From the NCBI GenBank assembly GCA_036511595.1, contig DATCBY010000027.1:1-64000 (forward strand): a DNA stretch of 64,000 bases, read 5' to 3'. Positions within the stretch are counted from its first letter, which is position 1; the number at the start of each line of letters is the position of its first letter. Source of the DNA: DASZQY01 sp036511595. Lineage in GTDB: Bacteria; Pseudomonadota; Alphaproteobacteria; Rhizobiales; Kaistiaceae. This document shows positions 26,540 to 37,283 of this stretch, piece after piece. Below the pieces are notes generated by a model, which did not search any database, had not been told where the DNA came from, and was given only the letters and a program-made list of their open reading frames with translations. Both the position numbers and the translations under genes were made by a program.

Positions 26540-26687
26540 CGCGGATAGGCCTCTCGGGCGGTGTCGTGAAGCGCCGGGGAGGCGGCGCGGCGGCAACAAC
26601 ACCGCCGTTTAGCATCGCCGTTCGCCCATGCAAAGACGAGCCGGTGCCGCAGGCCGCCGGCGCGACAGTCACCTGCTTGTGCGGCGC

Positions 26688-26981
26688 CTACGGCAGTTCG
26701 AGCACCGTTTCGCCAGATACCGGGTCAGTGATGCCGAGGCCGCTGCCCAGGTCTTCCAGCAGCGGGCGCATTTTGTCGAGCATGCCGATCATCATCGGCC
26801 TCGCGGCGACGATGTCGCTCATGGCGCCCCATTCACCGATGAAGCAGTAGGTGCGGTCGCCCGTCTTGACGAGGGCGCCCTTGCGGAAACCTTTCATCTG
26901 CTGGTCCATCTTCTGCGTGGCTATGAATTCCTTGTCCTTGCCGGGCTTCACCCGGAAGCGGACGACGTTGTAGGCGGTCAT
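26688..26981 (-). CDS. antibiotic biosynthesis monooxygenase-like small protein
   Basis: 97 residues of the ferredoxin-like dimeric alpha-beta barrel type: MTAYNVVRFRVKPGKDKEFIATQ, then LVKTGDRTYCFIGEW and a C-terminal helix. The fold suggests the ABM family, but no catalytic residues can be assigned. GGGAGG precedes the ATG by about eight bases. The frame upstream to 27080 is not part of the protein. Confidence 0.65.
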   Translation of the reverse strand: MTAYNVVRFRVKPGKDKEFIATQKMDQQMKGFRKGALVKTGDRTYCFIGEWGAMSDIVAARPMMIGMLDKMRPLLEDLGSGLGITDPVSGETVLELP

Positions 26982-27048
26982 GCGGCGGTCCTCCCGATTG
27001 ATTGCGCTGCCCGTACGGTTGCGTTCCAGCGGGGATGAAACGGATGGG

Positions 27049-27609
27049 TCAGGCCGCAAGCCGGCGTGCCGCCAAGGCAACCATGATGTAGCTCCAGCCG
27101 CTGAAGATGAGGGAGATGCCGGCGAGGGTGCCGGCCACCCAGAAGCCCGAGAACGGCCACGACGAAAGGATCATCAAGCCGACGAGCAGTGCGATCACTC
27201 CGGAGACTGCCATCCAGCCCCAGCCGGTGTGCGGGCGATAGCGCCACGCGAGCATCAGCTGCATGACGCCTTTGACGATGAAGACAACGCCGATGACGAA
27301 CGCCAGCGTGATGGCGCCGCTGACCGGGTTGAAAACGATGTCGAGCCCGCCAAGCAGGAAGACGAGCCCGATGACAAGCTGCCATGCGAAGCCACCCCAC
27401 GTGCGCATGCTCCAGGTCTGGGCGATGGTGACAATGCCCAAGACGATCAGCGCCCACCCGACGACCAGCGCCACCGTTATGCTCGCCAGAAGCGGCATGG
27501 CGATTGCCAGGATGCCGCCAATGACAAATACGATGCCCAGGGCGATGAACCAGCTGGTGTGCCTGCGGATTTCGCCCGCGGCGCCCAGCACCATTGTTGC
27601 GTCGGTCAT
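27049..27609 (-). CDS. HdeD family membrane protein (DUF308)
   Basis: 186 residues with six hydrophobic helices in three pairs, typical of HdeD-like proteins: WFIALGIVFVIGGILAIAMP, VALVVGWALIVLGIV, LVIGLVFLLGGLDIVFNP, and so on to the last helix GISLIFSGWSYIMVALAARR. E. coli HdeD is involved in acid resistance at high cell density; the role here is unproven. The ATG at 27609 follows GAGGGGA. The frame extending to 28032 is antisense to trmJ. Confidence 0.88.
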   Translation of the reverse strand: MTDATMVLGAAGEIRRHTSWFIALGIVFVIGGILAIAMPLLASITVALVVGWALIVLGIVTIAQTWSMRTWGGFAWQLVIGLVFLLGGLDIVFNPVSGAITLAFVIGVVFIVKGVMQLMLAWRYRPHTGWGWMAVSGVIALLVGLMILSSWPFSGFWVAGTLAGISLIFSGWSYIMVALAARRLAA

Positions 27610-27750
27610 TGCTTGCGTTCCCCTCTTCGATTTCGTCCGTCGATCATAGCAGTTTGCGGCGGATCGACACAGACCGGCGGTGGACGACTGCAGCTTGACC
27701 GCCATTGGGGACTTGCCTACCTCGGCCGAACGCCGCCAGATGCCCCTCCC

Positions 27751-28527
27751 ATGACCGAACCCGCCATAATCCTGGTCCAGCCACAGTTGTCCGAGAATAT
27801 CGGTACGGCCGCGCGGGCTATGGCGAACTTTGGTCTTGGCGACCTTCGCCTGGTGACACCGCGCGAGGGCTGGCCCAGCGACAAGGCGCGGTCGGCCGCC
27901 AGCGGCGCCGATCAGGTCATCGACGGAGCACGGGTCTACGCGACGCTGGCCGAAGCGATCGGCGACCTGTCGTTCGTCTATGCCACTACGGCGCGCTCGC
28001 GGGAAGTTGCCAAGGCTGTGGTTGGTCCGCACGAAGCGGCGGCGGCAACGCGCGCACGCATCTCTGCCGGCAATGCCGTCGGCATCCTTTTCGGACGCGA
28101 ACGGACCGGCCTCGATAACGAGGAAGTTTCCCTCGCCGACGAGATCCTGACGCTGCCGGTCAATCCGGCTTTCTCGTCGCTCAACATCGCGCAGGCGGTA
28201 CTTGTCGTCGCCTACGAGTGGCGCCTTTCGGGAATGGCGGGCGCGGCGCTACCGTTCGCCGCCGATCTTGCGGCGCAGGCACCGCGCGAGCAGCTTATCG
28301 GCATGTTGGAGCATCTCGAGGCGGCTCTCGACGACGCCGGCTTCTTCCGCCCCTCCGAAAAGCGCCCGCACATCACGCTGGCGATCCGCGCCATGCTGCA
28401 GCGGGCCGGGCTGACGGAGCAGGAAGTGCGCACCTTGCGCGGGATGATTGCCGCCCTTGAGGGCCGGCCGACGCGTCCGCGCAAGACAGCTAAGGGGGCC
28501 GAGACGACCGAGCGGGGCAAGGCATGA
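27751..28527 (+). CDS. trmJ: tRNA (cytidine/uridine-2'-O-)methyltransferase, TrmJ-like
   Basis: SPOUT-class methyltransferase that 2'-O-methylates the wobble-loop nucleotide 32 of tRNAs. Knot motifs are visible: IILVQPQLSENIGTAARAMANFG, GILFGRERTGLDNEEV and NPAFSSLNIAQAVLVVAYEW. The C-terminal helical extension contains MLEHLEAALDDAGFF and the RAMLQRAGLTEQEV segment. The ATG at 27751 is the start by homology (MTEPAIILVQP). It overlaps murI by four bases. Confidence 0.92.
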   Translation: MTEPAIILVQPQLSENIGTAARAMANFGLGDLRLVTPREGWPSDKARSAASGADQVIDGARVYATLAEAIGDLSFVYATTARSREVAKAVVGPHEAAAATRARISAGNAVGILFGRERTGLDNEEVSLADEILTLPVNPAFSSLNIAQAVLVVAYEWRLSGMAGAALPFAADLAAQAPREQLIGMLEHLEAALDDAGFFRPSEKRPHITLAIRAMLQRAGLTEQEVRTLRGMIAALEGRPTRPRKTAKGAETTERGKA

Positions 28528-29339
28528 GCCGCCTGCTCGTATTCGATTCCGGCATCGGCGGCCTGTCCGTCGTCCGCGAGATCCGGCGGACAATGCCCGG
28601 GGCGGAGATCATCTACGTCGCCGACGACGCCGGATTCCCCTATGGCGACTGGGAAGAGCCGGCGCTGACCGAGCATGTTGTCGGCATTGTCGGCGGTCTC
28701 ATCCGCATCGTTTCGCCGGTCGCCGTGGTGATCGCCTGCAATACCGCGTCGACGCTGGTGCTGGAGCCGTTGCGCGCCGCGCATCCGCAGGTGCCGTTCG
28801 TGGGAACCGTGCCGGCGATCAAGCCGGCGGCGGCCGAGACGCGTTCGGGCCTGGTCAGCGTGCTCGGCACCTTCGGCACGATGCAGCGGGAGTACACGCG
28901 CGCGCTTATTCAGGAGTTTGCCGGCAACTGCCACGTGCGTCTTGTCGGCTCGGCCAACCTTGCGCCGCTCGCCGAGGCGTACATGCGCGAGGAGCCGGTC
29001 GACGACGCGGCGGTGTGGGCGGAGATCGAGCCGGCTTTCGTCGAGCGTGATCGGGTCCGTACCGACGTGGTCGTGCTGGCTTGTACGCACTATCCGTTCC
29101 TGGTCGGGCGATTTGCACGCCTGGCGCCGTGGCCCGTGGTGTGGATCGATCCCGCGGCCGCGATCGCGCGCCGGGTCGCGGCGGTGGCGGGAACAGACGC
29201 AGTTCTCGCGGCCGGCAATGTCCGTGGCCGCGCCTATCTCACATCGGCCAAGCCGTGGCCGGGGCCGGTCGTGGCGCTTCTCGATCAGCTTGGCCTGCAG
29301 GCCGGCGTTCTGCCGCGAGCGGCGAAGGAGAGAGCATGA
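28524..29339 (+). CDS. murI: glutamate racemase
   Basis: Supplies D-glutamate for peptidoglycan. FDSGIGGLSVVREIR at the N terminus, and the two catalytic cysteines in VIACNTAS and VLACTHYPFLVG, are intact. The 271-residue length is normal. The ATG overlaps the trmJ stop and the murI TGA overlaps the start of the dapB-like gene, so the three are translated in a chain. Confidence 0.96.
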   Translation: MSRLLVFDSGIGGLSVVREIRRTMPGAEIIYVADDAGFPYGDWEEPALTEHVVGIVGGLIRIVSPVAVVIACNTASTLVLEPLRAAHPQVPFVGTVPAIKPAAAETRSGLVSVLGTFGTMQREYTRALIQEFAGNCHVRLVGSANLAPLAEAYMREEPVDDAAVWAEIEPAFVERDRVRTDVVVLACTHYPFLVGRFARLAPWPVVWIDPAAAIARRVAAVAGTDAVLAAGNVRGRAYLTSAKPWPGPVVALLDQLGLQAGVLPRAAKERA

Positions 29340-30142
29340 CGATTCGCGTGGTGGTGGCCGGCGCGACCGGCTGGACAGGCAGCGCGCTGGTCAAGGCGAT
29401 CGCGGCCAGCGGCGACCTCGCGCTGGCGGGCGGCGTGGCGCGTTCGGCCGCCGGACGCGACATCGGCGAGGCGAACGGACTGGCGCGGGCACGAGTTGCG
29501 ATCTCGGGGACGCTGAAGGAGGCGCTGGTGGCATCCTCCGATGTCGTCATCGACTACACTCACCCGATGCTGGTGAAACAGCACACGCTGCAGGCGCTGG
29601 CCGCCGGCCGACATGTCGTCATCGGCACATCGGGGCTGACCGCCGAGGACTATCGCGAGATCGATGCGGCGGCGACCGATGCCCGGCGCGGCGTCATCGC
29701 GGCCGGCAATTTCTCCATCACGGCGACTTTGCTGACGCGCTTTGCCGCGGAAGCGGCGAAGTATCTCGCCGACGTCGAGGTCATCGACTATGCCTCGGCG
29801 AAGAAGCCGGACGTGCCCTCGGGAACGGCGCGCGAGCTTGCCGAGCGGATCGCAGCCGTGCGGGCTGCAGGCACCTCCGGTGCGATCGCCGATATACTCG
29901 GGCCAAAAGATGCGCGCGGCGCCGCCATCGGGGAAGGGGTGCCGGTCCAGCTGCACTCGGTGCGTCTGCCGTCCTATGTCATCGCCTGCGAGGCAATTTT
30001 CGGGGCGCCCGACGAGCGCCTGACCATCCGCCACGACGCCGGCTCTTCTGCCGCACCCTATGTCGCCGGGACGCTGCTGGCGGCCCGGAAGGTCGTCGAT
30101 CTGGTCGGCCTCACACGCGGGCTCGATCGTCTCATCGGCTAG
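29336..30142 (+). CDS. DapB-family dihydrodipicolinate reductase, non-canonical
   Basis: 268 residues with the DapB fold: Rossmann start VVVAGATGWTGSALVKAI, AGNFSITATLLTRF, VPSGTARELAERI, HSVRLPSYVIACEAIFG and DERLTIRHDAGSS. The catalytic loop departs from the family. Aligned on PSGT, the E. coli His159-His160 pair is Ala-Ser here (DYASAKKPDVPSGT), while Lys163 is kept. The nucleotide loop is GATGWTG instead of GxxGxMG. It may be a paralogue with a changed reaction, or a divergent true DapB; a second dapB elsewhere would favour the former. It is coupled to murI (ATGA). Confidence 0.8.
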   Translation: MTIRVVVAGATGWTGSALVKAIAASGDLALAGGVARSAAGRDIGEANGLARARVAISGTLKEALVASSDVVIDYTHPMLVKQHTLQALAAGRHVVIGTSGLTAEDYREIDAAATDARRGVIAAGNFSITATLLTRFAAEAAKYLADVEVIDYASAKKPDVPSGTARELAERIAAVRAAGTSGAIADILGPKDARGAAIGEGVPVQLHSVRLPSYVIACEAIFGAPDERLTIRHDAGSSAAPYVAGTLLAARKVVDLVGLTRGLDRLIG

Positions 30143-30299
30143 CGCATTAACGCTAACCGGACACATTCTGTTTCACAGAAGCGGGTTTGCAGACATGCGC
30201 CGGTTACGCGACGGGCGTCATTTCAGGTCGCTGCCGATTCGACCGGCGACGTCCCCCGACGCCTGGCGCCCGGCAGAAAGACACCTCGAAAGGATCCCC

Positions 30300-30557
30300 A
30301 TGTTGCTCAAGAGACTCCTCGCCGGATCGATCGTTGCCGGCATCACTTTCGGCGCCTTCGCCGCCAGCACGATGGAATCTTCGTTCGCCGCGGCGCCGAT
30401 GAAGCCGGCAATCAAGCAGCTCGTCTGCAAGAAGGGCGAAGTCGCCTACCTGGTGAAGGTCGGCCATCATCACGTCTGGCGCTGCCACCGCGTGGTGCAT
30501 CACCACCACCCGATGAAGCCGATGAAGCCGATGCCCAAGCCGGCGCCGAAGGCCTAG
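30300..30557 (+). CDS. small exported His/Met-rich protein
   Basis: 85 residues: signal peptide (LLAGSIVAGITFGAFAAS), a short middle with KKGEVAYLV, then GHHHVWRCHRVVHHHHPM and a Met-Lys-Pro repeat tail (PMKPMKPMPKPAPKA). Such a tail suggests periplasmic metal binding (copper, nickel or zinc); no family is recognised. AAAGGA six bases before the ATG is a good Shine-Dalgarno. It is preceded by about 155 bases after the dapB-like gene with small inverted repeats, so it probably has its own promoter. Confidence 0.72.
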   Translation: MLLKRLLAGSIVAGITFGAFAASTMESSFAAAPMKPAIKQLVCKKGEVAYLVKVGHHHVWRCHRVVHHHHPMKPMKPMPKPAPKA

Positions 30558-30564
30558 GTTTCGT

Positions 30565-30594
30565 TTGACTTTCGCCGGCATCCGGCGCTATGAC
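30565..30594 (+). promoter_or_regulatory. candidate sigma-70 promoter of rpsD
   Basis: TTGACT (30565-30570), 18 bases, TATGAC (30589-30594). Good match to housekeeping promoters of Hyphomicrobiales. It starts 8 bases after the upstream stop and gives rpsD a leader of about 135 bases. Confidence 0.5.
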
Positions 30595-30605
30595 GCACGC
30601 GCTCG

Positions 30606-30668
30606 GCGGGGCCTCTGGCCCCGCTTGGCATTTCAAGCGACCCGCGGAAGGCTGGAGGAAGCTTCCTC
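30606..30668 (+). promoter_or_regulatory. structured 5' leader of rpsD
   Basis: Two strong symmetric elements lie between the promoter and rpsD. One is a hairpin GCGGGGCC / TCT / GGCCCCGC (30606-30624). The other is a 14-base perfect palindrome GAGGAAGCTTCCTC (30655-30668). Further weaker pairing (CTGTCG with CGGCAG) follows before the Shine-Dalgarno. There is no T tract after the hairpin, so it is not an ordinary terminator. A feedback site for S4 is the obvious hypothesis, since S4 represses its own operon in E. coli. Confidence 0.4.
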
Positions 30669-30737
30669 TTTCTTCCTGTCGGCAGCTCCCGAAAGGGGCG
30701 GCAGAGGAGGGCGCCTAACCCGATCAAGGGATATGCG

Positions 30738-31355
30738 ATGACCAAGCGCGCTTCGGCGAAATACAAGATTGACCGCCGCCACGGACAGAATATCTGGGGC
30801 AGGCCCAAGAGCCCGGTCAACAAGCGGGAATACGGCCCCGGCCAGCACGGCCAGCGGCGCAAGGGCAAGCTCTCCGATTTCGGAACGCAGCTTCGCGCTA
30901 AGCAGAAGCTCAAGGGCTACTACGGCAACATCTCCGAAAAACAGTTCAAGAATATTTATTACGAGGCTATCCGGCGTACGGGCGACACCTCGGAGCATCT
31001 GGTGGCGCTCCTGGAGAGCCGGCTCGATGCGATCGTCTATCGTGCCAAATTCGTGCCGACCGTGTTCGCCGCGCGCCAGTTCGTCAGCCACGGCCATGTC
31101 CAGGTGAACGGCAAGCGCGTCACGGTGGCGAGCTACCGGGCAAAGCCGGGTGACGTGATCTCGATAAAGGATTCGTCGAGGCAGCTCGCCGTCGTTCTCG
31201 AGGCGAGCCAGTTGCCCGAGCGCGATATCCCGGAATACATCACCGCCGACCACAACCGTATGACCGCGACGTTCGTTCGTGCTCCCGCGCTTTCCGACGT
31301 GCCCTATCCGGTGCAGATGGAGCCGCATCTCGTGGTCGAGTTCTACTCGCGCTAG
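30738..31355 (+). CDS. rpsD: 30S ribosomal protein S4
   Basis: 205 residues. It lacks the zinc-binding Cys of some S4 types (starts MTKRASAKYKIDRRHGQNIWG) and has the S4 RNA-binding domain with ESRLDAIVYRAKFV and FVSHGHVQVNGKRVTVASY. It binds 16S rRNA early in 30S assembly and is a standalone gene here, unlike the alpha operon location in E. coli. A strong terminator follows 24 bases after the stop. Confidence 0.98.
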   Translation: MTKRASAKYKIDRRHGQNIWGRPKSPVNKREYGPGQHGQRRKGKLSDFGTQLRAKQKLKGYYGNISEKQFKNIYYEAIRRTGDTSEHLVALLESRLDAIVYRAKFVPTVFAARQFVSHGHVQVNGKRVTVASYRAKPGDVISIKDSSRQLAVVLEASQLPERDIPEYITADHNRMTATFVRAPALSDVPYPVQMEPHLVVEFYSR

Positions 31356-31378
31356 CCAGGCAGCTCTGGCGCACTCCG

Positions 31379-31402
31379 AAGGCCGCCTCCGGGCGGCCTT
31401 TT
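31379..31402 (+). terminator. intrinsic terminator of rpsD
   Basis: AAGGCCGCC (31379-31387), loop TCCG, GGCGGCCTT (31392-31400), followed by TT. A perfect 9-bp GC-rich stem right after rpsD. Confidence 0.8.
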
Positions 31403-31490
31403 GCGTTTGGTCGACGGCCCGCGATTTGGGGTCGCCAGGATGTTTTCGGTCGGCTAGTTTAGCTGGGATCAGCGGGGAGGGGCCGGCGGC

Positions 31491-32599
31491 GTGTTGGACG
31501 ATAACCTGATCGACCGCATTTATGGCGCGGTGGTTGAACCGCGGACATGGGCCGCGGTGGTTCGCGATATTTCCCGCGCCTTCGGCGCGCACTCGGGCGT
31601 CTTCGCGCTCTCCGATAATGACACGGAACTGTCTTCGGTCTCGATCGCTCACGGCGTATTCGAAGAGCCGGCGACGGTGGCCAGCTACTTTTCCTATTTC
31701 GGGGCCATCGATATCGCGGTTCCCGCCTTTGCCCGGCTGGCGCCTGGGAAATTCGCGTCGACTTCCGGCTTGTTCAGCCCGCAGCGGCATTCTACAATGA
31801 CTTCTTTCGCAAGCTCGGCCTGATCGATTCCATCGGCGGGAACGTGCTGCGCGATGAACGCGGCACCGCGATGTTCTGCATGCAGCGGGCGGAGGGCGCC
31901 GAGCCTTTCACGAACGACGACATCAGCGAAATGGAGCGACAGGCGCCCCATCTTCGGCGCGCCGTGCAGCTCCATCGCGTGTTCGCGCCAATGCGCCGGG
32001 CCGCGGCATCCTTCACGGAGGTGTTGGAGCGTTTGCCGGTCGGTGTCCTCCTCACCGATCAGGCTGGCCGCGTCTGGCACCGGAACTCGGCAGCGCGGGA
32101 AATCGTGGTGCGCAACGATGGCCTGTCGCTCTCGGCTGGAGGGGTGCTGTCGGCGGGCACGCCGTTGGCGAACGATCGTCTCGCCCGTCTGGTGTGAACG
32201 GCCGCGCTCGGGGGCCGGGAGCATGCGGGCGGGCGTCTCGTCGTGTCGCGTCCCGATGGCAAGGCGCCATACGCGCTTCTGATAACGCCGGCGCCGGAAG
32301 AGACAGTCTCAATCTTCGACGTGCCGGCGCGGCATGGGGCGATGGTGCTTGTCAGCGATCCCGACCGGGCGCAGCGGGGCGAGCTTGAAACGGCCATGGC
32401 GCGTTTTCGGCTGACCCCCGCGGAGATTGGATTGCTCTCCGGCCTGGTTGCCGGGCGCACGCTCCGCGACTATTGCGACGAGCGCCGCATCTCGATCAAC
32501 ACCGGCAAGTTTCACCTGCGGTCGCTCTTTGCCAAGACCGAAACCCAGAGGCAAGTCGGTCTCGTGCGCGCCGCGCTCCTCGCCATCCGCGACCTCTAG
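31491..32599 (+). pseudogene. LuxR-type transcriptional regulator, broken by frameshift and nonsense codon
   Basis: Three consecutive segments make one regulator of about 370 residues. 31491-31785 encodes the N-terminal sensor (LIDRIYGAVVEPRTWAAVV). At about 31786 one base is missing; the protein continues in another frame as QPAAFYNDFFRKLG, then a PAS-like middle (LPVGVLLTDQAGRVWHRN) up to 32194. TGA at 32195-32197 interrupts RLV-TAALGGREHAGG, consistent with CGA to TGA. The C-terminal part to 32599 holds the LuxR helix-turn-helix (RFRLTPAEIGLLSGLVAGRT ... SINTGKFHLRSLF). Two independent lesions argue for a true pseudogene. Confidence 0.8.
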
Positions 32600-32720
32600 A
32601 TTCCGCCACTCGCCCATCCGTTTGGATGGGGCGCTCGTTCTATCGCCTCGCTAGAAATTCGCCAAAGGCCGCGACGATCCAAAGGGGAGTCGCGGCCGGC
32701 TGACGGATGGGGGCGAGCGG

Positions 32721-33916
32721 TTGCGGCGAGAGGGGTATTGCAAAGCTATCGTGGCGTTCCTCGCGTTCCTGGCGCTGGGTGTCGCCTTGCCGGCGGTGGT
32801 GCAGGCCGCGGACGTCGACATTACCACCAGCACCGACCAGGGCGTCGTCCTCGACACATGCGCCGGGACGACCGTGCACATCCTCGACGGCGTGACCGTC
32901 GACAACAATCTCCATTTTACCTGTCCGGTGCCGTCGCCGCCCGGAGCGATGAGCGTCGCCGGCCTCTGCGCCTCGACCACGGCGTGGACGGTCACCAATG
33001 ACGGCATCATCTCGCCGGTGACCTTCGGCGACGGCCTGCATTTCACCGCCGGCGGCTCGGTCACCAACTCCCGACGTCGGCGGCAACGCAATATGGATCG
33101 AGGGCGGCGCCGGTTCAGTCGACAATCTGGCGGACGCAACGATCAACGCCAGCACCGGCGGACTCATTATCGGTACTTTCGCCAATGCGACCGGCGGCAC
33201 GGTGACAAATGCCGGCACCATCTCCAGCAGCGGCCAGGCCATCGGCATCGCCGGCAGCGGCAGCGTCATCAATTACGCCGACGCGCTGATCCAGAATCAC
33301 GGCGAAAGCAACGCGGTGGCGTTTGTCATCGGCACCAGCCATGTGGTGATCAACGACGGTACCATTCAGAGCAACGACTCCGGCTACGGGACCGGCGTCG
33401 CCACCGACTACGGTGACATCACCAACAGCAGCACTGGGAAGATTCTCGGTGCCTATAACGGCATCTGGGCAAATGGCTCGGGCGCGACGACGGTAAAAAA
33501 TTTCGGCCTCATCGAGGCGTCCAAAGCGCAGTCCGGCGGTTCGGCGATCGAGTTTGACGCGGGCGGCAGCCTGACGAATTTTACGGCATCATCCGCTCCT
33601 TCACGGCATCACGGTTGCAACCGTGGGGGCGCGCTTCGGCGCGACGGTGCCTGTGGCAAGTACCGTCGCGAGGATGACCGGCCTCATCGCGTGGCAGCAC
33701 ACATTTGGCGAAACGCCGACGGCGAACCTGGCCTTCGCCGGCGGCACGCCATTTACCATTGCCGGATTGCCGATCGCAGAGGATGCCCTGCAGCTCCAGG
33801 CAGGCGTAGCGTTGAGCCTGTCGCGGCGGGCGACGCTGGAATTTGCCTATTCCGGCCAGATCGCGTCAGGCAGCCAGGATCACGGGCTTACCGCCCGATT
33901 GGGGCTGCGTTTCTAG
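32721..33916 (+). pseudogene. autotransporter (type V secretion) remnant
   Basis: The start encodes a signal peptide (AIVAFLAFLALGVALPAVVQAAD) and passenger beta-helix repeats (TVTNDGIISPV, later TVTNAGTISSSG, VVINDGTIQSNDS). The frame changes at about 33069 (one extra base in a C run or two lost), at about 33580 (one T lost) and again before 33620. The 3' end encodes only the last 100 residues of an autotransporter barrel, ending ATLEFAYSGQIASGS ... GLRF with the terminal Phe. Most of the usual 280-residue barrel and of the passenger is missing. Clearly not functional as it stands. Confidence 0.8.
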
Positions 33917-33923
33917 GGGACAG

Positions 33924-34265
33924 TTACGCTGCCGGAACTGCCGCGACTGCGACGCCCTTTTCGCTGAGCAGCGGTGCCAGCTCGCCCTGCTGGAACATCT
34001 CGCGCACGATATCGCAGCCGCCGACGAACTCGCCCTTGACGTAAAGCTGCGGGATTGTCGGCCAGCTGGAATATTCCTTGATGCCCTGCCGGATGTCGGC
34101 GTTTTCGAGGACGTTGACGCCCTTGTAGTCGAGGCCGAGGTAATCGAGAATCTGCACCACTTGGCTCGAGAAGCCGCATTGCGGAAACGTCGGCGTGCCC
34201 TTCATGAAGAGCACGACGTCGTTGGTCTTCACCTCGTTGTCGATCCAGGCCTTGATGTCGCTCAT
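33924..34265 (-). CDS. grxD: monothiol glutaredoxin, Grx4 family
   Basis: 113 residues with the CGFS active site (KGTPTFPQCGFSSQVVQIL), WPTIPQLYVKGEFVGGCDI for glutathione binding, and a short Ala-rich tail. CGFS glutaredoxins carry [2Fe-2S] clusters and pair with BolA, encoded next upstream. ATG 34265 starts the domain; the frame continues to 34340 without homology. Confidence 0.96.
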   Translation of the reverse strand: MSDIKAWIDNEVKTNDVVLFMKGTPTFPQCGFSSQVVQILDYLGLDYKGVNVLENADIRQGIKEYSSWPTIPQLYVKGEFVGGCDIVREMFQQGELAPLLSEKGVAVAAVPAA

Positions 34266-34336
34266 CGCTGTCGTTCCTTGAATTCCAAGCGTTTCGTGGT
34301 TGTCCGCCCGAATTTCCGGGGCGTCAAGCGTTCCGG

Positions 34337-34550
34337 TCACTCCGGGGCGCTGGTCTGCAATGCCAGCGCGTGCAAGACGCCGCCCACCTTGCCCTGCAGT
34401 GCGTCGTAAACCAGCTTGTGCTGCTGGACGCGGCTCTTGCCCCGAAAAGTCGCTGAAACCACCTCGGCGGCATAGTGGTCGCCGTCGCCCGCCAGATCGC
34501 GAATCGTGATCCGGGCGTCGGGAAGCGCCGCCTTGATCAGCGCTTCGATA

Positions 34551-34570
<20 letters not shown>
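34337..34570 (-). CDS. bolA: BolA family protein
   Basis: 77 residues: MTMNAGDIEALIKAALPDARITIRDL, GDGDHYAAEVVSATFRGKSRVQQHKLVYDAL with the conserved His of cluster sharing. Forms a [2Fe-2S] complex with CGFS glutaredoxin (grxD downstream). The start (34570 or 34564) lies inside the end of purL, a 14-20 base overlap, so translation is coupled to the purine gene. Confidence 0.95.
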
Positions 34571-36788
<2,218 letters not shown>

Positions 36789-36917
36789 GTCGGCCTTCTC
36801 GGCATGAGCGACGGAGATGTCCTGATTCCCCTGCGGATGCATAGAGGATGCCACGGGGGATTGGTATGGCTGAATCGCCACTGGATGCCAGCTTCGGCAG
36901 AGCCGGCTGACGCCGCC

Positions 36918-37283
36918 CTAGTTGCAATCGCTTCCACCCTTCAGCCAGCGCCTGAGATCATCCTGAATACGCTGGGAAAGCTTGCCGGCCAGCAGCGGCC
37001 CGTATGCGTTGGCGGTGATAGTTCCTATCGGCTCCACGACGAGCAGCGGACGGCCGTTCGGCTCCTTCCTGGACACGACCAGAATACGCGGCACGCCGGC
37101 GTTGACCTCCGGCGTATAGCGATAGGGGGCGAAGGCAGCGTCGCCACTAAACCAGCATTTCTTCATCGCGCCGGCGAGATGCGCCGAAAGGGTATGTGTG
37201 CCTTCCGGGACCGCGCCAACCGCCGAACTGCCGCAGTCCGCCACCGCCAAAGCTGCAACCAAGGTGACGGCGACCGCCCTCAC
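36918..37283 (-). CDS. exported protein of unknown function inside the pur cluster
   Basis: 121 residues with a hydrophobic N terminus (MRAVAVTLVAALAVADCGSSA). The AVADCG stretch is lipobox-like, but Asp before Cys is unusual, so lipoprotein status is uncertain. The mature part has KKCWFSGDAAFAPYRYTPEVNAG and ends KGGSDCN, with two or three Cys. It overlaps the purQ stop by four bases (ATGA) and sits between purQ and purL. Function unknown; nothing in it suggests a purine enzyme. Confidence 0.7.
   Translation of the reverse strand: MRAVAVTLVAALAVADCGSSAVGAVPEGTHTLSAHLAGAMKKCWFSGDAAFAPYRYTPEVNAGVPRILVVSRKEPNGRPLLVVEPIGTITANAYGPLLAGKLSQRIQDDLRRWLKGGSDCN

Noticed and set aside
24284..26548. A 754-codon plus-strand frame across the aldo/keto reductase and icd
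   Set aside because: Shadow of two well-identified minus-strand genes; composition is not protein-like.
30140..30180. Small inverted repeats (TAGCG-N6-CGCTA and TTCTG-N5-CAGAA) after the dapB-like gene
   Set aside because: Stems of five base pairs without a T tract; too weak to call a terminator.
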